A DNA stretch of 64,000 nucleotides from Parapristionchus giblindavisi (GCA_943737045.1 CALSFV010000355.1:228010-292009), one strand, 5' to 3'. Numbered from the stretch's first letter, positions 1 to 12,633 are shown. Made by a program: numbers and translations. Notes: a model not told the origin generated them from the sequence alone.

Positions 1-318
1 AACCAACCGCTCCACAGCATCCTCATGGAAATAAATTTTTTGTCCATGATAGAATTGTAAGCCTGAGCCACCAGTGGGCCCACCACTCAACAAAGTGTTT
101 CTAGTTCTAGTTTTGTTGTCTGACTTCAAGGAAAGTGGCTCACAAGAAAATACTGTTGTAGTATTGCATTGAGAATTAATAAAAGATACACATGCACTAT
201 ACTCAAATAACTTTATCACCAGACTCGACTAAAATACAAAGTTAATTGGCAAAGTATAAATTGTACAGATTATTTCTGGAATTCCAACTCGGTGCTTCTG
301 TGCACTTTCCACATTGCC

Positions 319-3029
319 TCACATGCTACAGGTAATGTTCACGGCCGTTCGAGCAGCATTCATGAATTTGGAATCTTCACCGCACACCAGCGTATCCGGG
401 ATGAACTCTGCATAAGAAGCGTCAGTAGCCTGAAGTATTGATTTGTTCGAGGGATCAAATCAATCAATATCGTACCAATATCTCTCCATTAGTGCATGTC
501 GCAGTGAGACAACCGCTCGTGGGATCAGGCTTAACCTGGAAAGGTTTTATCGATTAACTAAACATATGAATCTATTTGCATCTTTAGCTATCTTTTTAGG
601 AGAGTTAATTTAAAGAAGGCGACCCACGAGATTTGGGCTGCGCTATTGACATGAAGAGCGTGGGACATAGGAAGTGACATTCTGTTCTCTATTAGATTTG
701 AGAGAGCAAGAGCGTAGCGGATGTGGCTCAGTGGTTAGTAGTCAGCGCTTGTAACCGCGCCACGCTGGTTCAATTCCCGTTTGCAATTTTCCATACATTT
801 GTCCTTCAAATTCAAAAACTCGCGCCTTTCCCTGGTGTATCAATGAACTATAAGCCCGAATTACGGTATTCCGGGGTATCTAAAATTTTAGAGAAAATTG
901 TTTTTGTATACAAGGAGATGTGATCTATAGTTCTGCCTGGCCAGTTTAGTCACGAAAAAACTCGTGGGTCCCCTTCTTTAAATAATAACAATAAAAAAAC
1001 AACGATAAAGTTGTGAAATTCTAATCTAGTAATTTTAAAATAATTAAAAGTGTTTATCAATTTGACTTTTTAAATTTTTTTTAAAATCTACAATTCTTAC
1101 CTTCAAGTATTGATAATTGCAACACGTGAATTCATCACAAATATATTCGGTTGGAGTGCACAGTGTACAAGCTGCAAGCAAATCATTATTGTCCGTATAA
1201 AATGCACTTGCATAGTAAAATGATAAACTATATGTAAATACCGACACAATGTACGCCCACACTCTTTTTTCTTAAATCTACACTCATTATTTGCCATTTA
1301 GGACAGCAACACAAAAAAGAACCGAAAACTATTGATGCTTCATTAAAAAGAATACAACCAAGCTAACATGAAAATCTGGATTTCGGTCACACTCTTTTTA
1401 ACTCTGCTAACAAGATTAACTTTCGAGTGATATAGGTTTCAGTATTCATTTGTTATAAATCTAATTCAACCCACGATTCATCGTTGTTGTTGTAGTCGGC
1501 GTTTTGGTCGTCGTAGTTGACGTAGACGTTGACGTAGACCTACTAGTAGTCGACGTTCTTGTCGAAGTGGTCTTCGGAGTAGTGGTCGTTGTTGATGTAG
1601 TCATTGGCTTAGTTGTAGTAGTCGATGTCGTAGTTGGTGTAGGCGTTGAAGAAGATGTACTAGAAGTGGTAGTAGCTGATGTAGACGTGGGTGTCGTAGT
1701 TGATGCTTTTTTAGCTGTTTGTGATGTAGTCGAAGTTGGTGTTGGCGTCGTAGTTGATGTAGTTGTACTTGGTGATGACGACATCGTCGTTGTTGGTGTA
1801 GTAGTCGTAGTCGATTTCGTAGTTGATGTACTAGTCTTAGGTGGTGCACTAGTAGTAGTGGTTGGTGTAGACGATGTATTTACTGATGTACCTGAGGTGC
1901 TACTAGTTGATGTGGGCGACGTAGTTGATCTCGTAACTGTCGTAGTATGTTTGGCAATTGTTGGCGTAGTCGTGCTTGTACTTGAAGTACTTGATGTACT
2001 GGTCTTGGATGGTACCGTACTTGTCGATGTCGGTTTGGTAGTGGTTCTCGATACCGTACTTGATACCGTACTCGTCTCTGTGGTTGGCTTGACTGTTGTG
2101 CTGGCTCCTTCTGTAGATTTTGTCGTGGTCGTTACTTCTACTGTAGAACTCGACGAGGGACTAGTCACGTGTGTAGTCTTTTCAGTATCTGATACAGTAG
2201 TTGTGGTACTGGGTGTACTGGTCGACGTCGTCTTCGACTCAGATGACGTCGCTGTCGGTAGTGTTGTACTAGTAGAAGTCTTTGAGGTTACGGTAGGTTC
2301 AGCTTTTTCAGGTACTGTAGTGCTTCCTGTAGTGCTCGAAGGCGATGAACTGGTCTGGGTTACGGTAGTCAGGGTTACGGTAGGCGTGGTAAACGGGAAT
2401 CCGATCGATATCTTGGTCCCAGACGGACACGTCTGCTCCACTTGACGTTTGAAGACTATCGTATCGTCATAGACTTTTGTGTCGGGATTTGCGTTGGTAC
2501 ACAGCCCTTCGGAAGATACGATGAAAGCGATGCATGTGGGGTCCTGGAAAAAGAGATAATACACTTATTTTATAGTCGTAATTGATGTATTAGTTGATGT
2601 ACTATTTTTAAAAGAGCAGGAAGTTATTATTCGGACAGATATGTACTTATTCACTTTTTTTTAAAGTAGAGTCAATGTTCTTGAATCCTCGGCATTATTT
2701 CAGAACAGGACCAGTCCAAAAGTACAGTATAAAAGTCTAGTATAACAGATCCCTTTCTTTCATGTTTATTTTTTATTTCGCCCTATTTTGGACTGGACCG
2801 GTGTTCTGAAGCAGAATTACCGAGTTTTCATGAGTTAGTTGGTAAAGTACTGATAAATTTGTACCTTCTCGCAATCCAGTGAGCACTGCTGCACGTCTAC
2901 ATGAAGATCACTGATGCGCACCTCTGGTCTACCGTCCCTAACATACGATACCGTACCCGCCTGGGTCACGAAGACTACGGTAGCGATCAAGTATAAACAT
3001 GTTGAGTGAGCATGATAGAAAGAATTCAT
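319..3029 (-). CDS. Secreted PAN-like / Thr-rich mucin / C6-domain protein
   Basis: Five exons, read on the minus strand: 2865-3029, 1475-2543, 1101-1171, 476-535 and 319-429. They sum to 1476 nt, about 491 aa. Residues 1-24 look like a signal peptide (core CLYLIATVVFVTQAG). Residues 45-75 have a PAN/apple-like cysteine pattern (CSLDCEKDPTCIAF). The next 340 or so residues are almost only Thr, Ser, Pro and Lys, as in an O-glycosylated mucin stalk. The last three exons encode a Cys-rich module (CTLCTPTEYICD, then TCCNYQY) that resembles the nematode C6 (DUF281) domain. Likely an extracellular or cuticle-surface glycoprotein; its binding partner is unknown. The exon 2 donor (C|GTGGGT) is the least certain junction; reading through it gives a stop at 1461. 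The 364-bp TTAA element lies in the intron between 535 and 1101. Confidence 0.62.
614..977. mobile_element. TTAA-flanked inverted-repeat element with internal tRNA-like sequence
   Basis: The ends match as inverted repeats over about 18 bp (AGAAGGCGACCCACGAG on the left, the complement of CTCGTGGGTCCCCTTCT on the right). Both sides are bordered by TTAA (610-613 and 978-981), the target duplication expected of a piggyBac-type mobiliser. The interior at 717-784 has A-box-like (GTGGCTCAGTGG) and B-box-like (GGTTCAATTCC) blocks. It sits in an intron of the mucin-like gene. Confidence 0.6.
717..784 (+). other. tRNA-like sequence (polymerase III A/B boxes) inside the TTAA element
   Basis: GTGGCTCAGTGGTTAG resembles a tRNA D-arm/A box. 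GGTTCAATTCC fits the T-arm/B box. The outer heptamers GCGGATG and CGTTTGC pair with G-U wobbles. The CTTGTAA segment looks like a Thr(UGU) anticodon loop, but the anticodon stem pairs poorly, so this is a tRNA-derived promoter region and not a working tRNA gene. Confidence 0.45.
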
Positions 3030-3459
3030 CGTCTATAGAATGAGTCTGAAGCAAAATATTGTCAATGGATACAATAGAGAATGATGAATGGAAGATATGA
3101 AGAAGTGGGGAGGGTTCTTGGATGACAGAGGCAGATGCAGAGGGAGAAGCACAGGCAGAGGTAGAGACATGAGACCTATCAAGATGAATATAGAATGGAT
3201 ATTGCTATAGGATACGAGGAAGAAGAGGATAAAACTGAATAAGAACAGTTTCAAAATATATCGATTGATGTAATTATGATATTGTTTCAAGTTTGGATAA
3301 CTGAATTTCGGTTGCCTCTCATCTGAAGTCAATGATAAGAAGTTCTATGAAAATGTGTTTGAAAGTTTGAAACAAATCATGGATGTTATTCAGTCAGTAT
3401 TCACGACCATGACATGTTTATCCATCTTCATTGTATTGTCAGTCATGGTGTACCCTTCT

Positions 3460-3572
3460 GTCATTGTCATTGTGACTGTCATTGTGACTGTCATTGTGAC
3501 TGTCATTGTCATTGTTATTGTCATTGTCGTTGTCATTGTCGTTGTTATTGTCATTGTCATTGTTCCAGTCAA
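3460..3572 (+). repeat. (TCATTG)n hexamer microsatellite
   Basis: Tandem GTCATTGTGAC and GTCATTGTCATTG units run through this stretch, between the mucin-like and SLC6 genes. Open frames across it are simple repeats of Val-Ile or Met-Thr and are not coding. Confidence 0.85.
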
Positions 3573-3652
3573 ATGTCATTCGCAAGCTTTATCTCACAGT
3601 ACAACATCGAAGGTATCGCATGACTCTTTCTGTTGATTTCATGATTCCCAAT

Positions 3653-6600
3653 CTACTTGGCGAACAGGCGCGTGGAGCGCTTCTGTTGCCTGAAAAGATC
3701 GAATATTGGAGAGAGAAAATCAAATTTTCTAAAATATTACAGCCTAGAGAAACGTGATCGGTGTTTAAAGATGAAAGATGAAAGATCAAAGAATAGAAGA
3801 TCAAAGATAAAAATCCTACAGTCTATTATGGCTCCATTTGTCGTATCGATCGGGATCAGGTAATTCGTATCTTATGGAGGGATGCTCTGGCTGTACTGTG
3901 ATCAACTCGCTCAGAGGCTACAAAGATCAAAGATCAGACTACAACGATCAAAGATCAAACTACAAAAACCACGTGATCAAACTACAAACCTGTCCTTTTC
4001 GATGAAAATCAATGCCATTGATAAGCATAAACGCAGGTATCGACAGCACCGGGAACATGCCGATACAGTATCCAATTATCTAAATATTGATTAATTGGGG
4101 GAGATTATTGATTGATTACAGTACCTCAACCCAGTTCGGGTAGAAGAATTCGCGTGCGCCCTTACCCCATGACATTTTTGTTCGGAAGAAGGTGGCAATG
4201 AGAACAATCTGAATTATCGATTGGTTTCGCTAGATAAATCAATAATTGATCTCGATACCGTAGCTAGAATCGGAGCTGTGATGAATTGTGCTCCTCTGAT
4301 GTACCAGCCACTCGGACCGAATATCGAACCAAGAAGCGAGCGAGGACGACCAAATAGAAGTTGAACGTCACGGAAGTAACGACGAGGTCCTTCAAAGATC
4401 AAAGATCAAAGATCAAAGATTAATGATCAAAGTTCCCGACCATAGCAGAAGTTGATCAGAAATATCTCTAGGATGATAACGATCGATAGTGCGAAGGAAC
4501 CGATAAAGTCATTGAGGACTTGGAACCAGTGAATGCCCGACTGAAAGTGTGGTGTGCTTGGTCGACGTTGATAAATCGAACATATGCACGGTTTCTAGTA
4601 GACTTTCGCAATGGCGACGTTTACTAGTTTAACGCACCGGGAAGCAATAGATCGTGCTTATCGCCGTTCCAAAGAGGCACACCACTACAGTAACTAGAGT
4701 TCGCCGCGGTCGTAGACTCGGAAACTGGTCCAATATGCTCGATATGAAGCCTTCGAGATACCCTAAATAAAGAAATTGATCTTTGATCTTTGATCTCTGC
4801 ACCTACCGAACATTGTACTCAATCCTAGAAGGAACAACATCAGGAAGAATAACATCGCCCAGAGCCGAGGTACAGGCATTCTGGCGATGGCTTCTGGATA
4901 CGCAACAAAGGCGAGATTGATTCCTGAAAGTTATCTTTGGTCTTTGATCTTTGATCTTTGATCTTTGACTCACCGCTTTGGACCACTTCTTCGATAGGCA
5001 CATTTAGTTTGGTCGCTATGAATCCGAGAGTAGAGAAGACGGCAATGCCTCCGAACACCGACATAAACAAGTCCGCGGACGCGATTATCAGCGCGTCCTG
5101 CAAGACTTACTCTCGTTAGCGAAACTCCGCCCACTCGACCGCTAAAGACCGTGAATACAGCGTCTTCTTTAAAATTACCCGGTAGCAAGGGTGACTCCTC
5201 TTGTTATATGAGGCCAGTGAAAGCATTCCACCAACTCCAATTGAGAGTGAGAAACACGCTTGAGTAAGGGCGGCTCGCCATGTCTGCAAAGATCAAAGAT
5301 CAAAGCACAAAGCTCAAAGTTCAAAGATCAAAGATCAAACTACAAAGATCAAAGATCAAACTGACCTTAAGTTTAAATAACATCTCAAATTTTGGTTCCA
5401 ATATATAGAATCGAATTCCTTCATAAGATCCTTCTAGTGTCACTCCACGAACGAAAAGTATACCAATGATTGCATAACTGAAGATAACGGAATCGGCAAA
5501 GGTCAAAGATCAATATTCTTACGGTACTGTGGCAGTTACTAGAGATAAGCGACCAAGCCATTTTACTCCTTTTATGAGGCCCAGTGAGCAAAGGCTCCAC
5601 GCGATGAAAAGCGCAATGGCCATCTTAAAAAGTCTTCATATTGTAATGCAACATTGTTGCAATCACTTTGTAATTGTAGTCCTCCCAGGCATAGTTACCA
5701 AAGTCATTCTCCGCCTTCAACACGTTTAATCTGGAAAAATAAAGTCATTCCACGATACCTTATTTTGGAACTACCGTACACAAAGAATTCCTCAGCCGGT
5801 CCCATGGCCGTGAAATTGTTCTCATAGTTCCATTCAATTAGATCAGTCGAGGTGCAAGAACCATTGAAAAAGCGCTTAAAGGTTTGAATATTCGGTTTGG
5901 TCTATAGATGGAAACACACAGTTTCATTCAAATTCTGAGCTGCGCATCTGGCGTCTTCCAAGTCGGACTCGCAATCTATAAAAGAAAATTTAATTCAAAC
6001 AAAACAAAACAAATTTCAGTGATATTTAATCTCACATTTAGTATTCCATTCGTTAGTACAACTCGACCATTGGTCAGGACCTCCGATAATAGTCTGGAAG
6101 AGATCAAAGATCAACGATCAACGATGAATACTTACAGCAAGCATATAGATCATGGTCCACGCGATTATGACAACATAGAAAAGTGCAATTGCTATTGACA
6201 TTATTGCAGAGGCCCAGCCGAGACCTGATCATTAGAGATTACTGTAGATTGATCTTTGATCTTTGATCTCACCTTGCAGTAGTGGAAAGTAGTGTCGGTA
6301 AGCCATGGAGGCACCGCACTGAGTGAATTGACCAACGACAAGTTCCATGAAGAGAATAGGCAGACCAAAGAGCAAGGAGCAGAGGACGTATGGGATCAAG
6401 AACGCGCCTAAAAGTGTTATTTGATCTTTGAATTTTGCATTTTGATCTTTGATTTGTGCCCACTAACTTCCTCCATTTTCATAGGCCAGCGATGGAAAGC
6501 GCCAGATATTGCCCAGTCCAACAGCGTATCCGATGCATGTGAGAATATACTGAAATGAATCGATATTGTTTAACCGCAGCGCGTGAGATCAACGCGTCTC

Positions 6601-6892
6601 GGTCATACCTGTAACTTGGATTGAAATTCTCCACGATCAGCTCGTTCGGGATCTCGTTCGGGTATTCCACCCGGTGTCATGACCGCCCTAAGATCAGTCC
6701 CTTGCACTCTCTTTGAAGACGTCGACAACAGCGTCGCCAATTCAGACTCTTAAAAAGCACTAATTTGAAACAAAAAATATCGATTGACTCTATACCAGAA
6801 TCGGAAGTGACCGGCACGGTTCCGGTCCGATCCGTGTCTCGGCCGGTTCCGGTCCGATCCGAGTCTCGGCCGGTCGTTGTAGAGTCAGACAT
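3653..6892 (-). CDS. SLC6 family Na+/Cl- -dependent amino-acid/neurotransmitter transporter
   Basis: 21 exons join in phase into 2040 nt (679 aa), a normal SLC6 length. Minus-strand exons: 6796-6892, 6609-6748, 6468-6549, 6273-6407, 6136-6224, 6036-6093, 5920-5975, 5780-5874, 5667-5730, 5523-5623, 5366-5477, 5179-5283, 4974-5097, 4807-4923, 4638-4762, 4441-4540, 4259-4389, 4125-4208, 3990-4079, 3820-3917, 3653-3689. TM1 carries the family signature [20 protein letters not shown]. The residue matching the monoamine-transporter Asp is Gly, so an amino-acid or GABA-like substrate is more likely than a monoamine. The second extracellular loop has several NxS/T sites and a Cys pair (WSSC, KYCES). 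TM6-7 show [15 protein letters not shown]. The N-tail starts with an imperfect Arg/Asp/Thr/Gly repeat. Introns 1, 7 and 9 use TTTAAG acceptors. Expected at the plasma membrane. Confidence 0.93.
4393..4424. repeat. AAAGATC heptamer array in SLC6 intron 16
   Basis: Four consecutive GATCAAA/AAAGATC units next to the acceptor. The same heptamer fills introns of most genes here (also 4776-4796, 4942-4970, 5288-5363, 6250-6270). Each junction contains ATCAAAG, which matches the TCF/LEF consensus WWCAAAG. Confidence 0.85.
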
Positions 6893-7714
6893 GTCGGTAC
6901 GAGTAGGGGCGGGGCCAGGATTCGAGAGTGAGCGACCGCACCTCACCAGTAACAAACGAGTAAATGAAATAGTCGTAGTTTGGTTGGTATCTTGGTTCAC
7001 ACACATTGTCATTTGTATAAGGCGATGAAATAAGTACCGGTCGTAATCCACTACCCGAAAACCATCACAAGATGAAGTATTCAACATTCTCATCGATGAT
7101 CTTCAGCCATCTACCTCGCAGTTTATGGACAACTTTGTGATAGAAGAAGTGGTGTTTCTGTTGTGGTGTTTGGGAGATTCTTGGAATAATTGGCGAGTTC
7201 GGTCTGGATAGTGGCTCGGTCTTTGAAGCTCTGAGAAAAAGTCCAGCAATAACCCGCTAGATCATTATTGGTGGTTGTAGTGGTATGGTGACGTTATGTT
7301 GGAAGAATGTAGGTCCGAGCGTCCTTGTCTTGTTCGAGGTGGAGTCTTAGTTTCCGCAGCTGGAGAGTGTAGACCCGTGACGTGGTAGTCATACCCTCCG
7401 AGAGGAGTTCAGAGTACTCCACTCCCCGTACTGACCACCAGATGCACAACATCACTTTTTGTGGTTCAAATCTTGCTTGGGGACATCAACTGGATGTTTG
7501 TGCTCACCGACGATATGCTTCGCTTTTAGTTATAGAAGAGCATCCACTTTTCATCTCATTGTCAGGTTATGACGTTGTAAAGGCAATCAAATCGGCGATG
7601 TATAGATAGAGGACTCGTTACGATGTCCACTCGGCGATGCTTGTCGCAGTCGGCTAGGTCAAGGGGGTACGCATCTTCCCAGTCTCTACTTCTTTCCGAG
7701 TGCAACCCGCGCAC
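6893..7714. other. Intergenic region upstream of the SLC6 gene
   Basis: This stretch should contain the SLC6 promoter. I see no convincing coding exon, TATA box or RNA gene. It ends where the outermost arm of the nested palindrome begins. Confidence 0.5.
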
Positions 7715-8162
7715 GACTCTGGTATTTCCAAAATAGTAGTTTACTTACGTGACGTCACAGACTAGCAGTTTACTGTTAGTTTACTACTAGTGAAAGAACA
7801 TTTGACGAAATGCATTACCGTATTATACACCACTTCTAGTAAACTTACGTTTAAAAGGCGTTCTCGGTAAGAATGCAGCGAACGGGATGGAAGATGGCAC
7901 AGTTGGTGAAAATCGTTTCTGTGTGCTCAAACTTCACAGGTGGAGTGCCTAGGGGTGGGATACACTTCAGCCAAAAAGTTGGACTCCAAAAGTGATCTTT
8001 GATCTTTGATCTCGCGAAAAATAAATTTGAGATTTTCATATCATGTTATATACCATTCGAAAGAGCGCGAACAGTTATATTAGAATATGAATTTTCAAAG
8101 GTTTTGGTCCAACCCAACGCAAGTAATGCGCGAAAATCCAGATTTTTGGGACATTTTTAATC

Positions 8163-10311
8163 TTCAAAAAAATAAATCACCACTTTACGATAATCTCCGG
8201 GGAAATTCAATGTCGCCATCTTGTAGGAAATTTAATGTAAAATTTAATAAAAATATTCCGGGAAAAATCTATCTAGTCTAAACATCACTTTTAACGCAAA
8301 TTTATCGCCCGATCGAGCTTCGATCGAGCCATCAGGTTGGAATCCCACCCAAGGACAAAATCTTTTGCTGATTTTTCGCGGGCTTACCAAAGCTGCCCGA
8401 GGCTTCCCTATGGGCAAATTGGCATTTTAAAGTATTTTTTCCCATGTTTATCATTTTTATTGACTTTATTACTTCTTGATTTCAATATCTCACTGAGTGT
8501 GTCAATGTGGTCAGAGATATGTGAATGAGAAGAGAAAATCGATGAGGTGCAGCGCAAAAGAATGAAGAAAGTCGTATGATGAGATTATTAAGTAATAGTG
8601 ACGACTCCGAAGAATACAATTTGCGCAATCGTAATGAATTTTTGAAAGGTGAAATGACAAGAGAAGACGAAGAAGTTGATCTCGGTGAGGAAGAGCATTT
8701 ATCTGATAATGACAATGAGGAAAACATTTTCGAGCAATTCAGCGATCGTGACTACCATTGTTATCAATAGGGATGCACGGTATTTTGCTGCCAAATATCG
8801 GGAATCGGTAACTGATTTTTTTCAGTCAACCCGGGGTTCATGGTTGAAAATTTGCCAAGGTAGAAAAATCCATGATGGTCCAAAACCAAATACTATATAC
8901 CAGTATATCAACAGTGAGCTAACTTTTACTTTTCTGAATACCGTAACCCAAACTACCGTAATCTAGCCACTCTCCCATAGTATTTTGTCGAAGTTCATGC
9001 GTGCATGATTTTGAATACATAGTAAAATATATAAATAAAATATCTTCAACGAGCTGAGCATGAATTTACAAAGAGCCGAATTTTAAAATGAATCCGAAAA
9101 TAAAGTCAGTTCATAATACACCACTGCATTCATGATCACTGTTACTAGGGTTACTGTAAGCATAGTACGGTATTCAGGAACCACCAATACCCGACCTTTA
9201 AAATGCGAATTTGGAGTTAACTTCGCAACAATACTAGTTCACTCACTGTTGATATACTGGCATAAACTATTTGGTCTCGGACCATCATGAATTTTTCGAC
9301 CATCGATTTTCTCTTCTCATTCACATATCTATTTTTTTGCTACATAGCTCGAAAGAGTTTAGATACCCTTGGAACACGAAGAGAAGAAATCGATATCAAA
9401 TCAGCTATCAGAGGAAAATACAAAATCTCTAATCGAAAACCACATTTCTTTCGTCTTGATACTACTCATAATGATCTCAATTTTAATATCCCAGGCTCAC
9501 GCTTTCATTACAGGCATAATAGCTTCTTTCCTAGAGCAGCACGGCTTCTTGTACGACCTAAAAACCTGATTACCTTTAGTTTCCCTGACAATGAGTGAAA
9601 ATTGATGTAATCTCCTTATTTCTCATAGTAATTCTATTTCGACAGTTCTTTGTTCACCAAAAACCGTTTACATCATTTCAACCTGTTCGTCTCATTCACA
9701 CATTTTAGCCGTTCTTTTCTGTACCGTGTTTTCTTGAAACGAATAAATATTATCATTTTCATTAAAGATAACTTCTCTTCCTCACTGAGATCAACTTCTT
9801 CGTCTTCTCTTGTCATTTCACCTTTCAAAAATTCATTACGATTGCTCAAATTGTATTCATCGGAGTCGTCACTATTACTTAATAATCTCATCATACGACT
9901 TTCTTCATTCTTTTGCGCTGCACCTCATCGATTTTCTCTTCTCATTCACATATCTCTGACCACATTGACACACTCAGTGAGATATTGAAATCAAGAAGTA
10001 ATAAAGTCAATAAAAATGATAAACATGGGAAAAATACTTTAAAATGCCAATTTGCCCATAGGGAAGCCTCGGGCAGCTTTGGTAAGCCCGCGAAAAATCA
10101 GCAAAAGATTTTGTCCTTGGGTGGGATTCCAACCTGATGGCTCGATCGAAGCTCGATCGGGCGATAAATTTGCGTTAAAAGTGATGTTTAGACTAGATAG
10201 ATTATTCCCGGAATATTTTTATTAAATTTTACATTAAATTTCCTACAAGATGGCGACATTGAATTTCCCCGGAGATTATCGTAAAGTGGTGATTTATTTT
10301 TTTGAAGATTA
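8163..10311. mobile_element. Inner fold-back element A (TTAA-flanked)
   Basis: Starts TCTTCAAAAAAATAAATC and ends with the inverse, with TTAA on both outer sides. The arms (about 8163-8700 and 9770-10311) are near-identical and each encodes the same short acidic peptide beginning MMRLLSNSDDS, rich in Asp and Glu. That resembles the acidic N-terminal segment of some piggyBac-like transposases; this is an inference, because no catalytic domain is present. The spacer holds a smaller palindrome and a LINE 3' fragment. Confidence 0.7.
9498..9598 (+). pseudogene. Non-LTR retrotransposon 3' end fragment
   Basis: The frame ends FHYRHNSFFPRAARLL...TFSFP then stop. The Arg-His-Asn-Ser-Phe-Phe-Pro-Arg block is typical of the C-terminus of LINE reverse-transcriptase polyproteins. 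A second copy with nearly the same peptide lies at 56652-56747. Both are followed by a similar tail (taccgtgttttcttg). No reverse-transcriptase core is present. Confidence 0.5.
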
Positions 10312-10327
10312 AGAGAGATGGCCGTTA

Positions 10328-12290
10328 AGACTCGACCACCCCCCGGACACGTGCGCTAGCAATGGGAACTGGGGGTCCATACTTGGGTGTTAGGAGTGTC
10401 ACCGGCCCTTATTATACAAAACAGCAGAAATTTCCTGTTTGTGCCCTCAGGCTATTAAAAAATATATATTTTAATAAAAAACGTTAAAAAATCATAATTT
10501 TTCAAATTGTTGAGAAGAAGTCTAAATATCATTTGCGATGCGTCTAGGGTGCACAAAGGTTGCTAATACACTATTAGCATCGAATGTGCGTTGATTCCTA
10601 AACCACTTTTTTGACTCAAAATTTTGGTTATTTCGTATAAATTATCGCTTGTTGTAGATTGCTGCAAAGATTTCCGACCAGGTATTGTAGCCTAAGCAAT
10701 TCTGCATTGATTTCACTTAAAACCGGGTTCTTCCCGTTAGACCATCTTGCCGAAATTTTCGTTCGAATTTCCGTCATCGATGGTTTTCCCGAACAAATGT
10801 ATTTTTCAAACGTATTTTCCAAACGATTGGTGCGGAATTGTGCTCTACACAAAGTTTCGAGGTGAGACCAGTAAAGTGACACAAGAAGCCGATCAGTTGG
10901 ATCAATTTGAAAATTTCGATTTTCATGACCCGGGGGTCATGGTCCGAAAATTTCAAAATTTTTCAAGTTTGAAATGTTTTCATTTATGTGGCTTATTGTG
11001 AAGTACTAATGATGTGAATATTATTCAACCAATGCTCAATGGCTGTTCTATATTTTCAACCATTTTTTTCGAAAATTTTCATTCTGATTGCGCGCGAAAA
11101 ATCAGAATTGTGCTTGAATCAGTTTCCAACTTACTTTCTGTAACATTCTGTCATAGTACTTTGCAATGTACATAATCAATATGAAAATCGTTCAATTTCG
11201 AAAATTCTTTTTTTTTTGCCATGACCCCGGGGTCATGGAAATCGATTTTTGAAAAGTGAGCCGAATGCCGGGATTTCTGTTCTACTATGTTTGCTCGTCA
11301 TGAAACTTCACATAATCATTGTCATTTGCTCATTGTCGAGTCGACAAACTGCAATATTTCAAAAAATTTCCGAAAAAGTAGACACTTAAATTGAATTTTT
11401 TGAATTTTCAAAAATAAACGATTTTCATATTGATTATGTACATTGTAAAGTACTATGACAGAATGTTACAGAAAGCCAGTTGGAAACTTATTCAAACACA
11501 ATTCTGATTTTTCGCATTCATTTAGAAAGAAAATTTTCGAAAAAATGGCTGAAAATATAGATCAGCCATTGAGCATTGGTTGAATATTATTCACATCATT
11601 AGTACTTCACAATAAGCCACATAAATGAAAACATTTCAAACTTTAGAAATTTAGAAATTTTCAGACCATGACTCCCGGGTCATGAAAATCGAAATTTTAA
11701 AATTGATCCAAGTGATCGGCTTCTTGTGTCACTTTACTGGTCTCACCTCGAAACTTTGTGTAGAGCACAATTCCCCACCAATCGTTTGGAAAATACGTTT
11801 GAAAAATACATTTGTTCGGAAAACCATCAATGACGGAAATTCGAACGAAAATTTCGGCAAGATGGTCTAACGGGAAGAACCCGGTTTTAAGTGAAATCAA
11901 TGCACAATTGCTTAGGCTACAATACCTGGTCGGAAATCTTTGCAGCAATCTACAACAAGCGATAATTTGTCCGAAATAACCAAAATTTTGAGTCAAAAAA
12001 GTGGTTTAGGAATCAACGCACATTCGATGCTAATAATGTATTAGCAACCTCTGTGCACCCTAGACGCATCGCAAATGATATTTAGACTTCATCTCAACAA
12101 TTTGAGAAATTATGATTTTTAAAACTTTATTTTTGAAATTAATTTTTCTAATAGCCTGAGGGCAGAAACAGGAAATTTCAGCTGTTTTGTGTAATAAGGG
12201 CCGATGACACTCCTAACACCCAAGTATGGACCCCCAGTTCTCATTGCTAGCGCACGTGTCCGGGGGGTGGTCGAATATGATCGAGTCTTA
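10328..12290. mobile_element. Inner fold-back element B
   Basis: Begins GACTCGACCACCCCCCGG and ends with its inverse (12250-12290), preceded by TTAA and followed by the near-match TTAG. The arms run about 880 bp each around a spacer near 11210-11405 that holds a 20-bp perfect palindrome, CCATGACCCCGGGGTCATGG, at 11219-11238. Several short frames mirror each other in the two arms; none looks coding. Confidence 0.7.
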
Positions 12291-12603
12291 GGGAACATGC
12301 CTCTTAAAAATGTCCCAAAAATCTGGATTTTCGCGCATTACTTGCGTTGGGTTGGACCAAAACCTTTGAAAATTCATATTCTAATATAACTTTTCGCGCT
12401 CTTTCGAATGGTATATAACATGATATGAAAATCTCAAATTTATTTTTCGCGAGATCAAAGATCAAAGATCACTTTTGGAGTCCAACTTTTTGGCTGAAGT
12501 GTATCCCACCCCTAGGCACTCCACCTGTGAAGTTTGAGCACACATAAACGATTTTCACCAACTGTGCCACTTTGCTTGCCGTCTTAGCGAGAACGCCTTT
12601 TAA

Positions 12604-12633
12604 CTAGCCGTAGACTTGCAAGTCTACGGCTAG
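12604..12633. repeat. 30-bp perfect palindrome
   Basis: CTAGCCGTAGACTTG is followed directly by its exact reverse complement. It abuts the right TTAA border of the second fold-back layer and can form a cruciform or hairpin without a loop. Confidence 0.8.

Noticed and set aside
717..784. Functional tRNA gene
   Set aside because: The anticodon stem does not pair, and the segment lies within a transposon-like inverted-repeat unit; the same holds for 16044-16107, 29541-29613 and 50100-50175.
1504..2445. Long plus-strand Val/Asp-rich open frame (313 codons)
   Set aside because: It is the antisense of the Thr-rich exon; ACx codons read in reverse give Val/Asp/Leu. There is no start context or family match.
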